Below the pieces are notes generated by a model. The model did no database searches. It had not been told where the DNA came from and saw only the letters and a list, made by a program, of their open reading frames with translations. A DNA stretch of 64,000 nt, from NCBI GenBank assembly GCA_964036315.1, contig OZ038517.1, forward strand, positions 49,005,219 through 49,069,218. The letters run 5' to 3'. A program made the translations under genes and the position numbers. The DNA comes from Acanthosepion esculentum (taxonomy: Eukaryota; Mollusca; Cephalopoda; Sepiida; Sepiidae). This document shows, piece after piece, positions 1 through 10,489 of this stretch (position 1 is its first letter; each line of letters begins with the position of its first letter).

Positions 1-32
1 AATGTTTCTGTTCCTAATTCTTCCACACCCTG
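1..32. mobile_element. End of a TA-flanked MITE (partial)
   Basis: The window opens in sequence ending CCACACCCTG followed by TA. The same terminus closes the complete MITE at 29516-29650. Only one end is visible, so this is an inference from shared terminal sequence. Confidence 0.3.
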
Positions 33-158
33 TAACCCCTTGTGCTTTTGTGACTATACTGCCTTACATGGGGTGATACCAATTTATAAAAAAAAATGTA
101 TGAGTTCTTTTTAATCAGACTTCTTGAGATGAATACTTGCTGCCTAACTATACTTTAT

Positions 159-162
<4 letters not shown>

Positions 163-204
<42 letters not shown>
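163..204. repeat. (TA)n microsatellite
   Basis: Uninterrupted TA dinucleotides forming the left border of the Penelope-derived foldback element that follows. Similar tracts border most hairpin elements in this window. Confidence 0.95.
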
Positions 205-207
<3 letters not shown>

Positions 208-295
208 TGCAACAGTACAAAACCATATTAAGGCATAAAAAAACGAATTTTTTATTATAGGCCATGATAGATTTAAAATAAAAACACCAGTCGAC

Positions 296-325
296 CAATT
301 TCGTCCCCTCTCATCAGAACTGTCA
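296..325 (-). ncRNA. Decayed hammerhead-like motif of Penelope copy
   Basis: On the minus strand the core CTGATGA is followed eight bases later by GAAAT, where GAAAC would be expected. Stem II has been lost. It is probably inactive but sits where Penelope elements keep their ribozyme, downstream of the endonuclease. Confidence 0.35.
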
Positions 326-395
326 ACGGGGAATAGAAATTATGAAGAACAAGAAAGTCTGTAATGGATGACGTGAATAAATGGGCAGGGAAGAG

Positions 396-403
<8 letters not shown>

Positions 404-449
<46 letters not shown>
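404..449. repeat. (TA)n microsatellite inside Penelope copy
   Basis: A pure TA tract separating the hammerhead-like end from the endonuclease remnant. The translated Tyr-Ile frames across it are artefacts. Confidence 0.95.
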
Positions 450-452
<3 letters not shown>

Positions 453-567
453 ATAAAAGTAATACCAACAAAGATGCTAGAGACACAGCACAGCAAGCCC
501 AAGCAAACAGTCTCTTTGTTTACAAAGAGCCGGTCGCCTGGACCTGATGTACAGCGTCTCCAACACC

Positions 568-861
568 TTAACATGGAATACTGAGTGTACCCTGGCCAAA
601 ACAGAAAAACCAGCTCACACTGAAATCCAAAGCACAAGTAGGATTCTTTATAAAAGGATCCGCTATTGACGACCCATATGTATTCCAAATGGAATCGGCC
701 AACGAAAAATTTTTATTCAATATTTTCGCAGGCATGTGCTGTTTAATTCTAGCCTCCAACTGCTGTGTCATTCTACCTATGTAGTCGCATCCACAACTAC
801 ATTTGAAATAATAAATAACAGAGTTAATATGGTGGGGGGGGGTAGAACATCTTTACACACA
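568..861 (-). pseudogene. Penelope-like element GIY-YIG endonuclease remnant
   Basis: Reading the minus strand from about 861 to 568 gives a nearly continuous frame. It has the order seen in Penelope-like C-termini: a VIYYFKCSCGCDYIGR segment containing Cys residues and the YIG motif, then a basic RIKQHMP stretch, then a SSIADPFIKNPTC segment. In intact elements this domain nicks DNA during retrotransposition. The frame starts immediately inside the right inverted arm, so the reverse transcriptase upstream is missing. There is no start codon of its own, and the frame ends at a stop at 568. I identify the family by motif order; no search was run. Confidence 0.7.
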
Positions 862-922
862 GACTGGTGTTTTTATTTTAAATCTATCATGGCCTATAAT
901 AAAAAATTTGTTTTTTTATGCC

Positions 923-925
<3 letters not shown>

Positions 926-965
<40 letters not shown>
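926..965. repeat. (TA)n microsatellite
   Basis: A TA tract abutting the right inverted arm of the Penelope copy and followed by GTATG repeats. Confidence 0.95.
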
Positions 966-974
<9 letters not shown>

Positions 975-1559
975 CAGTGAGAGGTCATAGCAATGTTGCA
1001 GTTGGGGTTTGCATCTCCTTATCACCCAAATGTTTTTCTTTATTGATGTTTCTGATTAATTTTGCCAGAGTCAGAGCTATCATTGCTGGCTATGGCTTCA
1101 TCAACCTGATTAAATTACACCACTGACTTTCGGTGAACATCGAATGTTACTAATTCATATCTCCACGTTTTGTCAGTGTCTTGAATATTATGATGGTATC
1201 TTGGGCGTTTATTGAAGGAAATGAGTTTAATGTTTGATTGCTTGTTTGCAAAGTATCAGCCACTTAATCGCGTCTTGCTGTCTGCAGATGACCATAGCAG
1301 ACAAGCAAATAATTACCTTCCCAGCTTGGTTTAAGTCTTTCTTCCTCAAGAAATTTTCGGCTTTCAAAGGATTTAATGCTTTGCTTCGATAAATGGTAAA
1401 AAACAAGAAGTCTCATATCTTTTGACACCTCTCTTTAGTATTCGAGATTAATGTCCTTCTGGGAATTGCAGAAAATTCTATTTATTCTAAAAGCAAGAAA
1501 TTTCATAAACAAAAATTGTTACTTCTCACCATGACTCATGCACAATGGCATGCTATAGG
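966..1559. other. No gene or named repeat seen
   Basis: AT-rich unique-looking sequence. I find no convincing exon, element end or RNA gene here. Confidence 0.4.
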
Positions 1560-2085
1560 TGGGGTCAGAAGGACAATTGCCCTGGGTGCTAGATCTTTAG
1601 GGGTGCAAAAGAAATTAGGTAGAGAAAATAAATATGAATGTAGAATTTAATTCAATTCCTACGGAGGAAGTGAAATAATCTAAATTGCCCCTGGCACTTC
1701 TTGGGGGTGCAAAAAAAAATTAATTAGTTTGGCAAAGTACATACAAAAATAGATTTATTACATCTCGTCTCAAAGGAGGAGATGCAATAGTTTAAATTGC
1801 CCTGAGTGCTAAATTTTTATGGTGTAAAAAAAAAAAAAAATTAAACAGTTCATGGCAAAGGAGGAGGAGCAATAGTTTAAATTGCCCCAGGCACTAAATT
1901 CTTAGGGATACAAAAAAAAAAAAAATATTAATTAGTCTGGCAAAATACATAAAAAAGTAGATTTTATTACATCTCAACTCTAAGGAGATGCAATAGTTTA
2001 AATTATCCCAAGTGTTAAATTTTTAGGGTGCAAAAAAATTAGATTGATAAAATACATACAAAAGTAGAATTTATAACAGCTAATG
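1560..2085 (+). repeat. Degenerate tandem repeat, ~105-125 bp unit
   Basis: About five diverged copies share the order: AATAGTTTAAATTGCCC, a GGCACTAAAT-like stretch, TTAGGGTGCAAAAA with a variable A-run, TTAATTAGTTTGGCAAA, then ATTACATCTC. Length variation is mostly in the A-runs. Confidence 0.75.
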
Positions 2086-2641
2086 GCTTTTATTTATTTA
2101 TTTTTTTATGGTAAGGTTCACCCAGTACAAGCCCAGGGGACCATTCAAAGGAGAAGGTTACATTAAGGGGTATTTTATATGGATAGGAGGGGAAGATAAT
2201 GATTAACCCTAGACTTGGACAGGTAAAGATCATAGTGATTGTCGTGATTGGAGAAACATCCTCTTGGGAGTCTGTTCCACAGAGCAGTGGTTCACAGGAA
2301 GAAGCTGTTCAAGCGGAACTTACTTCTCGTCAATGGAATTCGAAGAGAATAGTTTGCTGCTATGTAAGTGGCATGACCGGTCCTAGCCATGAAGGTTTAA
2401 ATTACTCCAGGTACTCAAAACTCACAGTATACTATTGCTCTCGCACATACAAAAAACTTAATAGCAACAGAGACGAGGACATTAGTCCAAATCTAGAAAA
2501 TGTCAATCAATACCTTCACTGGAAAAATGTTTTGTCAAAAATGACTGACAAACTACTTTTGCTAAGTTTTTTATTTATTTTTTTTATTGTTTTTTTTTTC
2601 CATCTTAGTTAAAAAAAACAATGAGAAAGCAGAAAATAATT
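2086..2641. other. Unassigned stretch with 137-codon open frame
   Basis: An open frame at 2199-2612 (+) has no recognisable domain and ends in a T-rich, low-complexity tail. I do not call it a gene. The middle (about 2250-2420) is less AT-rich than its surroundings and could be an unidentified element fragment. Confidence 0.3.
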
Positions 2642-2645
2642 TCAT

Positions 2646-2677
2646 GCGACACGTTTCGTCCTTTAGGACTTCATCAG
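2646..2677 (-). ncRNA. Hammerhead-like motif, probably inactive
   Basis: The minus strand reads CTGATGA, then an extra A, a GTCC/GGAC stem with a TAAA loop, then GAAAC and a GTC. The inserted A beside stem II and the lack of a clear stem I argue against activity. Confidence 0.4.
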
Positions 2678-2934
2678 ACTAAAGTGATGTTTATGTTGAC
2701 GTGACTACACACGTGCATGAAGGAGAGGGGATGCTGAGAAATTTTAAATTTAAATTTTGTTTTTTAAATAAATGATTTGGATAGATTATCTATCCAATTC
2801 CATTTATTTATTTTGTTTTTGTTTTATCAATTTTCTTACGAAATATCACACATTATGATAACAGGACATCTTCCAAACAAGGTGAAATGCTGTAAGAATA
2901 TGGACGCAAATTTACTCTGGATGATCTAGCAATT

Positions 2935-3770
2935 AAAGCACTTTCTGTACATTTTTGTTGTAGTAAATTGCTGTCTTTTTCTCTTTAGTAGTATTCTTTT
3001 TTTAATCAAAATTATGGTCAGGTAACAAATGCATTTAATGTGTTGTTTTGTAAAAGATCCCTTTTTTGTTCATATAATCTTTTATTTAAATTGCTTGAAG
3101 TTTAACCTAGCGACTAAACCATTTTTTAAACATTTTTGTCTCAGTAAATTGTTATCTCTTTTAATTAGAGTAGAATTTTCAAGAGAAAATTGTGGTCAGT
3201 CTCTTTACGATGAGCAACAAATGCATTTAATGTGCGGTTTCATAAAAGATCCCTTTTTTGTTCCCGTAATCTTTTATTTAAATTGCTTGAAGTTTAACCT
3301 AGCAACTAAAGCATTTGATAAACATTTTAATCTTTGTAAATTGCTTTCCTTTTAATTAGAGTAGCATTCTTTTTCAAATCAAAATTATCGTCAGTCTTGT
3401 TACAGTGAACAAATAATGAATTTAATGTGTTGTCTTGTAAAAGATCCCTTTTTTGTTCATATAATCTTTTATTTAAAATCGCTTGAAGTTTAATCTAGCG
3501 GTTAAAGCATTTTATAAACATTTTCATCTTTGTAAATTGTTTTCTCTTTTAATTAGACTAGCATTTTCAAGAGAAAATTATGGTCAGTCTCTTTATGATG
3601 AGCAACAAATACATTTAATGTGTTGTTTTGTAAAAGATCCCTTTTTTGTTCATATAATCTTTTATTTACATTGCTTGAAGTTTAACCTAGCGACTAAAGC
3701 ATTTTATAAACATTTTTGTCTTAGTAACTTGTTGTCTCTTTTAATTAGCTTGTTCATTTGTGCACATATA
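2935..3770 (+). repeat. ~193-bp tandem repeat, about four copies
   Basis: The landmark ACAAATGCATTTAATG recurs near 3024, 3217, 3410 and 3605. Each unit continues with AAAGATCCCTTTTTTGTTC, a TTGCTTGAAGTTTAACCTAG block and a TTTTAATTAGA block. Open frames across it are repeats of the unit and not genes. Confidence 0.85.
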
Positions 3771-3797
3771 TAGCCACATCCAGATAAACTTAGTCCG

Positions 3798-3829
3798 ATG
3801 AAGACCTAAAGGATGAAATGTATCACACA
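3798..3829 (+). ncRNA. Decayed hammerhead-like motif
   Basis: The inverted partner of the motif at 2646-2677. Core bases are changed (CCGATGA in place of CTGATGA, GAAAT in place of GAAAC). Inactive by inspection. Confidence 0.35.
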
Positions 3830-3838
3830 AAACCTTTT

Positions 3839-4379
3839 CCCACTTTGTCATAATTATTTCTTCTTACAAGTTTATAAAAATATGTTAACCAAGTACAATG
3901 CAATATTTACTGTTTACCAAATTATGAAGAAATAACGATGACAACCAATACTTTTACTTGGAGATTTTCTAAAAATGTCCACAGACAAGAAAATTTAAAT
4001 AAACACATAACGAGTAAATTAAAAGAAAAATCCATTTTCAGCGCATTTCTTTCATTTGTACTCACCGCATAAATTCACTAAAATACAGCCTCAGGATTTA
4101 GATTCTTCTTTCAAGAATTGAAAACTAAAATGCTAAACACAATTTTGATTTAAATTTTACAGGTTATCAACCCATTACAGGTTATTTAAAGCCAGAAAAT
4201 ATTTTTAGATTGTAAAAATGTTTTGTTTTCTTTTTTTGATTTAGTGATTCAAGTCTTACTAATTAACCCATAGCTAGGGGGAGAAAGGTGGATTCCTAAC
4301 TAGAATTTTATAAGCAAACAGGGTATGAGGTAATTTTAAATTGAAAAATAGTTTTCTTTATTTATGTATTTTACTAGCT
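3839..4379. other. No gene seen
   Basis: AT-rich sequence with no recognisable element or exon. Confidence 0.4.
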
Positions 4380-4540
4380 AATTCCATTTAGATTCTTTTT
4401 CATTGAATATTTCCATCATTTTTGTTTATTAAATATCTCATATTGTAATAATAGAAGAGCTAATTTCATTTAGATTCTTTTTCATTGAATATTTCCATCA
4501 TTTTTCTTATTAAATATCTCATATTGTAATAATAGAAGAC
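4380..4540 (+). repeat. Tandem duplication of ~80 bp
   Basis: Two near-identical copies of a block containing CATTTAGATTCTTTTTCATT and ending TAATAATAGAAGA. Confidence 0.85.
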
Positions 4541-4644
4541 CTGCCAAGAATGGTAAACCATAATTTACTGTAGATGATGAAGAAATTAAAGTACTTTCTA
4601 AACATTTTCATCTTATTTTAAGACATTTTTATGTTTATACATTC

Positions 4645-4900
4645 GTTTTATAGATACAAATATTTAAGTAAATGCTCTGTTTTATAATAAATGGTATTAA
4701 TAACATTTAACGGCCTGAATGTCCGAGAAATTTTCATAGAAAATATTCGTCCTCTGACAGGAATCGAATGTATATCCTATACAAAACGTGCCTTAACCGA
4801 TTCGGCCACAGAGGATCGTTCGGGTTTGTGGCTCAATCAGTTAAGGCATGTCAGGCTATATGACGGTTCCATACACAGGCCTCTGATTGGGAGGATTTGA
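4645..4900. mobile_element. SINE-like fragment family shared with 16399-16715
   Basis: The stretch about 4660-4770 (ATACAAATATTTAAGTAAAT to TTTTCATAGAAAATAT) recurs in reverse orientation at 16600-16715 and in forward orientation at 16399-16490. It encloses two tRNA-like modules. Confidence 0.5.
4750..4816 (-). tRNA. tRNA-like SINE head, degenerate
   Basis: The minus strand has a perfect 7-bp acceptor-type stem TCCTCTG/CAGAGGA. It also has an A box reading TGGCCGAATCGGTTAAGGC and a B-box-like TTCGATTCC. It is only about 67 nt long, with poor anticodon and T stems, so it is more likely a SINE head than a functional tRNA. A second A-box-like stretch lies at 4829-4850 on the plus strand. Confidence 0.45.
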
Positions 4901-7900
4901 GGAGTGTGGATACAACTTTTAATTGCTGTTGTTTACTCTAACCCAAGGTGGTAGCTCCTGTTAGGGTCTCAACTATGAACATATTGTTAATCTCCAAACT
5001 AGTGTCAAAACACCATGAAAGTAAAAAAAATCCCCTTTTTACAGTAAAAATACCAGCAATACATTTTTATTGTAAAAAAAAAAAAAAAAAAAAAATATTA
5101 TCAATTTTTGTAAAAGAAATTACTAATGTTCCCCAGAATATTAAATTTTAATGTTAGATGACCCATAAAGAGTTGATATGCCCCTAAACAAACAAAAATG
5201 TCAACAATACAATTATAAAGCAATATGACCAAAAATACAGTTTATCTGTAGTTGAAGGCATACAATTGTGTTCAAAATATTTATTTAGATTTTTGCATTA
5301 AATAACTGATAGAGGTTGATATGCCACTAAACAAAATCGACCAACGAAAATTCAAATAATTAAATTTCGGTATTAAATAACCCATAGATGTTGATATGCC
5401 GCTAAACAAAATGAACCAACCAAAATACCAATATTTAGATTTCAGCATTACATAACCCATAGATGTTGATATGCCACTAAAAAAAAAAATCAACCAACCA
5501 AAATTCAAATATTTAGATTTCAGCATTACATAACCCATAGATGTTGATATGCCGCTAAACAAAATCAACCAATCAAAATTCAAATATTTACATTTCAGCA
5601 TTACATAACCCATAGATGTTGATATGCCACTAAACAAAATCAACCAACCAAAATTCAAATATTTAGATTTCAGCATTACATAACCCATAGATGTTGATAT
5701 GCCACTAAACAAAATCAACCAACCAAAATTCAAATATTTACATTTCGGCATTACATAACCCATAGATGTTGATATGCCACTAAACAAAATCAACCAACCA
5801 AAATCCAAATATTTAGATTTCAGCATTACATAACCCATAGATGTTGATATGCCACTAAACAAAATCAAACAATCAAAATTCAAATATTTAGATGTCAGCA
5901 TTACATAACCCATAGGTGTTGATATGCCACTAAACAAAATCAACCAACCAAAATTCAAATATTTAGATTTCGGCATTACATACCCCATAGATGTTGTTAT
6001 GCCACTAAACAAAATCAACCAACCAAAAGTCAAATATTTAGATTTCGGCATTACATAACCCATAGAGATGTTGATATGCCACTAAACAAAATCAACCAAC
6101 CAAAATTCAAATATTTAGATTTCGGCATTACATAACCCAGAGATGTTTATATGCCACTAAACAAAATCAACCAACCAAAATTCAAATATTTAGATTTCAG
6201 CATTACATAACCCATAGATGTTGATATGTCACTAAACAAAATCAAACAATCAAAATTCAAATATTTAGATGTCAGCATTACTTAACCCATAGATGTTGAT
6301 ATACCACTAAACAAAATCAACCAACCAAAATTCAAATATTTAGATTTCAGCATTACATAACCCATAGATGTTGATATGCCACTAAACAAAATCAACCAAC
6401 CAAAATTCAAATATTTAGATTTCGGCATTACATAGCCCATAGATGTTGATATGCCACTAAACAAAATCAACCAACCAAAATTCAAATATTTAGATTTTGG
6501 CATTAAATAACCCATAGATGTTGATATGCCACTAAACAAAATCAACCAACCAAAATCCAAATATTTAGATTTCGGCATTACATAACCCATAGATGTTGAT
6601 ATGCCACTAAACAAAATCAACCAATCAAAATTCAAATATTTAAATTTCAGCATTACATAACCCATAGATGTTGATATGCCACTAAACAAAATCAACCAAC
6701 CAAAATTCAAATATTTAGATTTCGGCATTACATAACCCATAGATGTTGATATGCCACTAAACAAAATCAACCAACCAAAATCCAAATATTTAGATTTCGG
6801 CATTACATAACCCATAGATGTTGATATGCCACTAAACAAAATCAACCAATCAAAATTCAAATATTTAGATTTCAGCATTACATAACCCATAGATGTTGAT
6901 ATGCCACTAAACAAAATCAACCAACCAAAATTCAAATATTTACAATTCGGCATTACATAACCCACTGATGTTGATATGCCACTAAACAAAACCAACCAAC
7001 CAAAATCCAAATATTTAGATTTCAGCATTACATAACCCATAGATGTTGATATGCCACTAAACAAAATCAAACAATCAAAATTCAAATATTTAGATGTCAG
7101 CATTACATAACCCATAGGTGTTGATATGCCACTAAACAAAATCAACCAACCAAAATTCAAATATTTAGATTTCGGCATTACATACCCCGTAGATGTTGTT
7201 ATGCCACTAAACAAAATCAACCAACCAAAAGTCAAATATTTAGATTTCGGCATTACATAACCCATAGAGATGTTGATATGCCACTAAACAAAATCAACCA
7301 ACCAAAATTCAAATATTTAGATTTCGGCATTACATAACCCAGAGATGTTTATATGCCACTAAACAAAATCAACCAACCAAAATTCAAATATTTAGATTTC
7401 AGCATTACATAACCCATAGATGTTGATATGTCACTAAACAAAATCAAACAATCAAAATTCAAATATTTAGATGGCAGCATTACTTAACCCATAGATGTTG
7501 ATATACCACTAAACAAAATCAACCAACCAAAATTCAAATATTTAGATTTCAGCATTACATAACCCATAGATGTTGATATGCCACTAAACAAAATCAACCA
7601 ACCAAAATTCAAATATTTAGATTTCAGCATTACATAACCCATAGATGTTGATATGCCACTAAACAAAATCAACCAACCAAAATTCAAATATTTAGATTTC
7701 AGCATTACATAACCCATAGAGGTTGATATGCCACTAAACAAAATCAACCAACCAAAATTCAAATATTTAGATTTTGTCATTACATAACCCATAGATGTTG
7801 ATATGCCACTAAACAAAATCGACCAACCAAAATTGAAATATTTAGATTTCAGCATTACATAACCCATAGATGTTGATATGCCACTAAACAAAATCAACCA

Positions 7901-8132
7901 ACCAAAATTCAAATATTTAGATTTTGGTATTACATAACCCATAGATGTTGATATGCCACTAAACAAAATCAACCAACCAAAATTCAAATATTTAGATTTT
8001 GTCATTACATAACCCATAGATGTTGATATGCCACTAAACAAAATCAACCAAACCAAAATTCAAATATTTAGATTTCAGCATTACATAACCCATAGATGTT
8101 GATATGCCACTAAACAAAATCGACCAACCAAC
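4880..8132 (+). mobile_element. Y-family repeat, member A, hugely expanded
   Basis: The 5' module (about 4890-5030) contains the family landmarks TTTTAATTGCTG, GGTGGTAGCTCCTGTTAGGG and CAAAACACCATGAAAGT. Next come copies of ATACCAGCAATACATTTTTA and an A-run. The 3' module then amplifies into the 75-bp array described separately. No coding capacity is recognised. The family is defined here by shared modules among at least seven members in the window. Confidence 0.7.
5281..8132. repeat. 75-bp satellite-like tandem array, ~38 copies
   Basis: The unit is exactly 75 bp, with landmarks TAACCCATAGATGTTGATAT, GCCACTAAACAAAATCAACC and AAATATTTAGATTT. It is an expanded version of the Y-family 3' module. 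A block of variants (TACCCC, TTGTTATG, CATAGAGATG) at about 5980-6070 recurs at about 7180-7270. This indicates a later duplication of about 1.2 kb, equal to 16 units. Because 75 is divisible by three and the minus strand lacks stops, 25-residue periodic open frames appear; I do not annotate these as genes. Confidence 0.95.
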
Positions 8133-8822
8133 CAAATTTGACAGCTCTAATCTGCACATGGATAACGAACAGACAAACACCTCCGAGTTTGATGTATAGA
8201 TGACTAAAATATGGTGTTATTAAATCTGCCATTATTTTCTGAGCAGTGTTTTCTGATCATATCTCATTTTAAAAGTTGATGCAAACTTAGCTTTTTTGAC
8301 CTGTAACAGGTGGGAGGTGTATGTTTTCAAAACTAGGGTGTGGTCACTACAGGAGGTGAAGCTTCCGATTGAATGCGAGTTGTACAAGAGCCAACCAAAA
8401 TCAGCCTTTTTCTGAATTCCTTCTCTAATTATCCATTTCTTTGACTCAATTTCTGTATTTTGGAAATATCTTTTATCTTGGTTGCGGCCTGAGTGGCTCG
8501 CCTCAGATCAGATTTAATTGTACACTAATGATTCATTGCTGCAATATTATCGCACAAGATCTTTCCTTTTTTTCTCTCCTCCTGATTATTTTGCAAGATT
8601 GAAGACAAGTCATTTGTTTATTTGTCTTATCAACAACCTAAGCATTATCTATCGGCTCGATCATTTTACAGCAATTCCTCAACAACATTTATATTTTTAT
8701 TCATGGGTCGTTCATGTAATTGCTGATTCTTGTCAGCTTCATAGACTGGTGGAGTTACGAGATTGAATCACACACAAAATAATAACTACTCGGTATTTCA
8801 GAATGTCAAGCAGTCTATGAAG
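8133..8822. other. No gene seen
   Basis: Unique-looking sequence after the satellite array. No supported exon or element. Confidence 0.4.
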
Positions 8823-10010
8823 ACTCCTAATAAAATCAAGATGGCCATCCACTTTCTAATAACAGCATTGATGTTAATCAAACTGATTAATTAAAGACGG
8901 TTTCATATACAAATCGTAATTTAAAGGAATTTTTAGTCAGTCTCCCTTTTGGAATTTTTCATAGGGGAATCAAAATAGTCACCCACTTTATAATAACTGT
9001 ACTGACGTTACTCAGCCTGATTAATCAATTGTATGGCAGCTTAAAAAATTTTTTTGATTGTCTTTATTCTCGAATTTACTGTGGCATCCGGCAACAAGCT
9101 GGTTTTGAGGAGCATGGAGCCAGCTCTTAAGTGCTGTATTTCCCAGGTCCACCCTGATTCAAGGTGGTAGCACTTTTTAGGGTGCCAACTATAGGGACAT
9201 TTTTAACCACCCAAACTTTGGTCAAAACACTACGAAAGTTTAAAAATACATTTTCATAGTAAAAATACCAGCAATACATTTTTGGAAAATAAATTCTGCC
9301 AAGAAAATTAAATTTTGGCATTAAACGAACCATAACAAGTTGGTATGCTGCTAAACGAACAATAGCAATAATTGTAATTGAATTTAGTGAGAGGAATCAA
9401 GTTTTTCATTTTTTAATAACATCTTGCTCAACCTGGTTGATCAAACAGGGTTTTTGAGTAGAAATCGTATTAAAACCAGCAATTTATATTTATAACAGCA
9501 GCATTCATGTTGCTTACCCTGATTGATCAGTTTTTTATGAAGAAGAAAATTAAATACCAGCAGCTTAAAGAAATTTCTGTAAGTCTTTAATCATGTAACT
9601 TTTCTGGTAGGAATCAGAATTGTCACCCATTTTATGATGACATAAATTATGTTGCTCGCCCTGATCCAGCAAATATCAGTTTGTCTTGAAATGTTGTCAA
9701 GTCTAGTAGCTTAAAGGAATTTTGCTAGTTTTTATTTTGAAATTTTTCAGATAGTTATAAAAATGGTCACCCACTTTATAAAGACGAGATTTGACATTGC
9801 TTAACTTTATGCTTCAAACAGCGGTTTGTGTAGAAATTATTAATTTTTATTTTGAATTTTTTTAAATCGCAATCAAAATAGTCACTCATTTTATAATGGC
9901 AACACTGATGTTGCTCAATGTGATTGATTAAACAAGGTTGTGTGTAAAATTGTCTTGAAACAAGCAGTGAAATGAATGCCAATTGCAATTGTTGAATGTC
10001 AAATCTTCCA
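8823..10010 (+). repeat. Degenerate ~130-180 bp tandem repeat
   Basis: Recurring blocks are AATCAAAATGGTCACCCACT, TTTATAATGACA, GATGTTGCTCA and CTGATTGATCA, followed by TTTAAAGGAATTTTTAGTC. At least six diverged copies are visible. Y-family member B interrupts the array. Confidence 0.7.
9075..9366 (+). mobile_element. Y-family repeat, member B
   Basis: The 5' module has CCCAGGTCCACCCTGATTC and GGTGGTAGCA. One or two minisatellite units follow (TACCAGCAATACATTTTTGG), then the 3' module GGCATTAAACGAACCATA and GTTGGTATGCTGCTAAACGA. This is the shortest member and shows the family without expansion. Confidence 0.7.
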
Positions 10011-10178
10011 TCTACCATAAACTTCTTGATCTGCAGCAAGAGTTGTTTATGTTTTTCATTGCACAAATCCATCCAATTTGTTCTGATTAATAAGATAATG
10101 CCGTTAATTACACTAATTAAAATCTTGAAATAGCATTTGAAAATATATAAACAGCTTTCCAACTCGGAGTTGACTTAC

Positions 10179-10249
10179 ATCACGTGGGCGTCTGGAATCA
10201 TTAGCTTCACCTCGAACATACAGCCAGCAGCCGATACCAGCCAGGTGAC
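10179..10249 (-). CDS. Candidate internal exon of an unidentified host gene
   Basis: On the minus strand a pyrimidine-rich stretch ends in an AG at 10250-10251. A 71-nt segment follows, and then a perfect GTAAGT donor (10173-10178). One frame is open across the exon and reads VTWLVSAAGCMFEVKLMIPD then AHV, a hydrophobic, membrane-like peptide. Of the other two frames, one has a stop. It lies outside the recognised repeats. I do not recognise the protein family. Matching splice sites, pyrimidine tract and non-repetitive coding-like composition make this the best host-exon candidate in the window, but a short exon cannot be proven by eye. Confidence 0.45.
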
Positions 10250-10489
10250 CTGTGATGAAGCAGAAAGGAAGAGGAGAAAAATGTACGTCTTTGTTCCTCG
10301 TGATGTTTTTCTGAAATTTCTGTAACATAATTATTAAAGTAATTATCTCCTGAAGAAATTATATTGTAAAAAAAAAAAGAAAAAAAAAAAAACTCTTGCA
10401 AGTTCGACAAAATGAGGTTTGTCTTTAACATTATGTGTCATCTGACCGGAATTCTTCAGTCTATAAAGTGAGGCAGTTCTGCGAGAATT

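Larger units (their letters stand above)
225..929 (-). mobile_element. 5'-truncated Penelope-like element with inverted arms
   Basis: The arms at 225-292 and 862-929 are reverse complements over about 68 bp with one mismatch. Between them, on the minus strand, lies a GIY-YIG endonuclease remnant followed by a decayed hammerhead-like motif near 296-325. Penelope-like elements are known to carry a C-terminal GIY-YIG domain, hammerhead ribozymes in their terminal repeats, and partial inverted tails, and this copy shows all three in degraded form. (TA)n tracts lie at 163-204, 404-449 and 926-965. The RT domain is absent. Confidence 0.65.
2642..3838. mobile_element. Inverted-repeat element with hammerhead-like ends
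   Basis: About 70-85 bp at 2642-2725 reappear, diverged, as the reverse complement at 3755-3838. Each arm carries the same hammerhead-core-like stretch (minus strand near 2646-2677, plus strand near 3798-3829). The interior is mostly a 193-bp tandem repeat. The layout mirrors the Penelope foldback at 225-929, so a shared origin is plausible, but no coding remnant is visible. Confidence 0.5.

Noticed and set aside
323..1000. Tyr-Ile-repeat proteins
   Set aside because: Translation of (TA)n microsatellites.
2646..2677. Active hammerhead ribozyme
   Set aside because: An extra A separates the core from stem II and no stem I partner is visible; kept only as hammerhead-like.
4750..4816. Functional tRNA gene
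   Set aside because: The acceptor stem and A box are good, but it is too short and the T and anticodon stems do not form. The sequence is shared with a dispersed repeat, so a SINE head is more likely.
5281..8056. Minus-strand frames of 190-327 codons with a 25-residue period as a membrane protein
   Set aside because: They exist only because the 75-bp satellite unit lacks stops and has a length divisible by three. Frames break where a 1-2 bp indel occurs, and no start, stop or splice context supports expression.
5281..8132. CRISPR array
   Set aside because: Units are contiguous 75-bp tandem repeats with no unique spacers, in a eukaryotic context.
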